This document shows positions 6,211 through 6,652 of a stretch of DNA of 6,652 nucleotides, in pieces. Position 1 is the stretch's first letter, and every line of letters begins with the position of its first letter. Source of the DNA: Candidatus Omnitrophota bacterium (GTDB lineage: Bacteria; Verrucomicrobiota; Verrucomicrobiia; Limisphaerales; UBA1319); NCBI GenBank assembly GCA_023473405.1, contig JAMCZD010000359.1:1-6652 (forward strand), given 5' to 3'. A program made the position numbers and the translations under genes. Under the pieces are notes generated by a model that was not told the DNA's origin, did not search any database, and worked only from the letters and a program-made list of their open reading frames with translations.

Positions 6211-6652
6211 TGTCGTCGAGGCCAATAAGACCGAGAAACAAATGGACCTGGCGGGGGCGGTGCGCGTCACCAATAACAGCGGCGAAGACTATGAGAACGC
6301 CCAGGTCCGCCTCGTGGTCGGAGTGATTCGTTTGGTGCAGAACGTTGCCGACTTGGCCAAGGCCGGCCGGCCCGGGCCACTTCAGCCGCAACCGGTCCCG
6401 TCGGCTGCAACCACGGCACCTGCTCCGCAAGCTGTCCGCGCGGTAATGCTGAATATGGCGGAAGAGTCTATACAGGCACGCCCGGCTGAGATCACCAAGG
6501 AAGGCATCTCCGAGTATTTCCTTTACACAGTCGAAGGGCGGGACACGATCCCGACCGGTTGGTCCAAGCGATTGCCGTCCTTCAAGGCTCGCGACGTGCC
6601 CATCGTCAGCTATTACAAGTTCGAGCAGGAGCGTTGGGGCGACCAGGTAATC
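6203..6652 (+). CDS. DUF4139-type protein, internal fragment in opposite orientation, open at right edge
   Basis: The + frame reads A-D-Y-V-V-E-A from the junction, continues through MDLAGAVRVTNNSGEDYENA (from ATG 6242) and LVVGVIRLV, then a Pro/Ala-rich linker (about 6358-6440). It next enters EYFLYTVEGRDTIPTGWSKR (from 6512) and ends KFEQERWGDQVI at the last base. The N-N-[ST]-G-E-D-[WY]-E-N element, the low-complexity linker and the EYF-Y-T-[IV]-E-G-x-[DE]-T-I-P block are the usual central order in DUF4139 proteins. The expected next residues, R-F-Y-x-F-x-N-D, are exactly those that open the minus-strand fragment. The two pieces therefore look like adjacent parts of one gene placed head to head. 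A start at 6242 is possible for a gene caller, but the homology-like reading begins at the junction itself, so this is a fragment, not a gene start. Confidence 0.75.

Noticed and set aside
6209..6430. Minus-strand ATG at 6430 as the start of the DUF4139 C-terminal fragment
   Set aside because: The first 74 codons are antisense of the well-supported plus-strand fragment and lack any resemblance to the family's preceding region; the open frame is accidental.

Overview
The window is a moderately GC-rich bacterial fragment, most likely from Verrucomicrobiota or a relative in the PVC group. This rests on four things: a divergent uroporphyrinogen-decarboxylase-fold methyltransferase-like gene next to a long sodium:solute symporter; starts that mostly lack Shine-Dalgarno sequences; a small basic protein whose promoter sits almost on its ATG; and a DUF4139-type protein in the version I associate with PVC bacteria. 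The phylum is inferred from family resemblance. No rRNA, tRNA, CRISPR array, transposase or phage gene was seen.

Left half (1-4366): a 5'-truncated MFS transporter (+) is followed after 81 bases by a UroD-like protein (+) that carries the H-x-C...C metal-binding pattern of corrinoid methyltransferases and lacks HemE signatures. It meets, tail to tail across 9 bases, a 601-residue SSS-family symporter (-). Two different transporters beside a MtaA/CmuA-like protein suggest uptake and processing of a small, possibly methylated, organic compound. The substrate cannot be read from the sequence.

Middle (4367-5090): the region upstream of the symporter holds a degenerate 7-9-base GAGCGTG repeat tract, then an AT-rich stretch with a promoter. 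That promoter drives a 115-residue basic protein (+) with an N-terminal amphipathic helix and a duplicated NUMOD3-like C-terminal motif. The predicted transcript would be leaderless. An intrinsic terminator for this gene overlaps the last codons of the convergent lipoprotein gene.

Right part (5077-6652): a TPR lipoprotein (-) with an ambiguous start lies downstream of the C-terminal end of a DUF4139-type gene (-). The preceding part of apparently the same DUF4139 gene lies immediately beyond, on the opposite strand (+). The two pieces join head to head at about 6203-6210, and the window stops exactly where the second piece should run into the first. This is the most unusual structure here: either a real inversion or rearrangement inside a gene, or a chimeric join such as those produced by multiple displacement amplification or by assembly. 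The sequence alone cannot decide.
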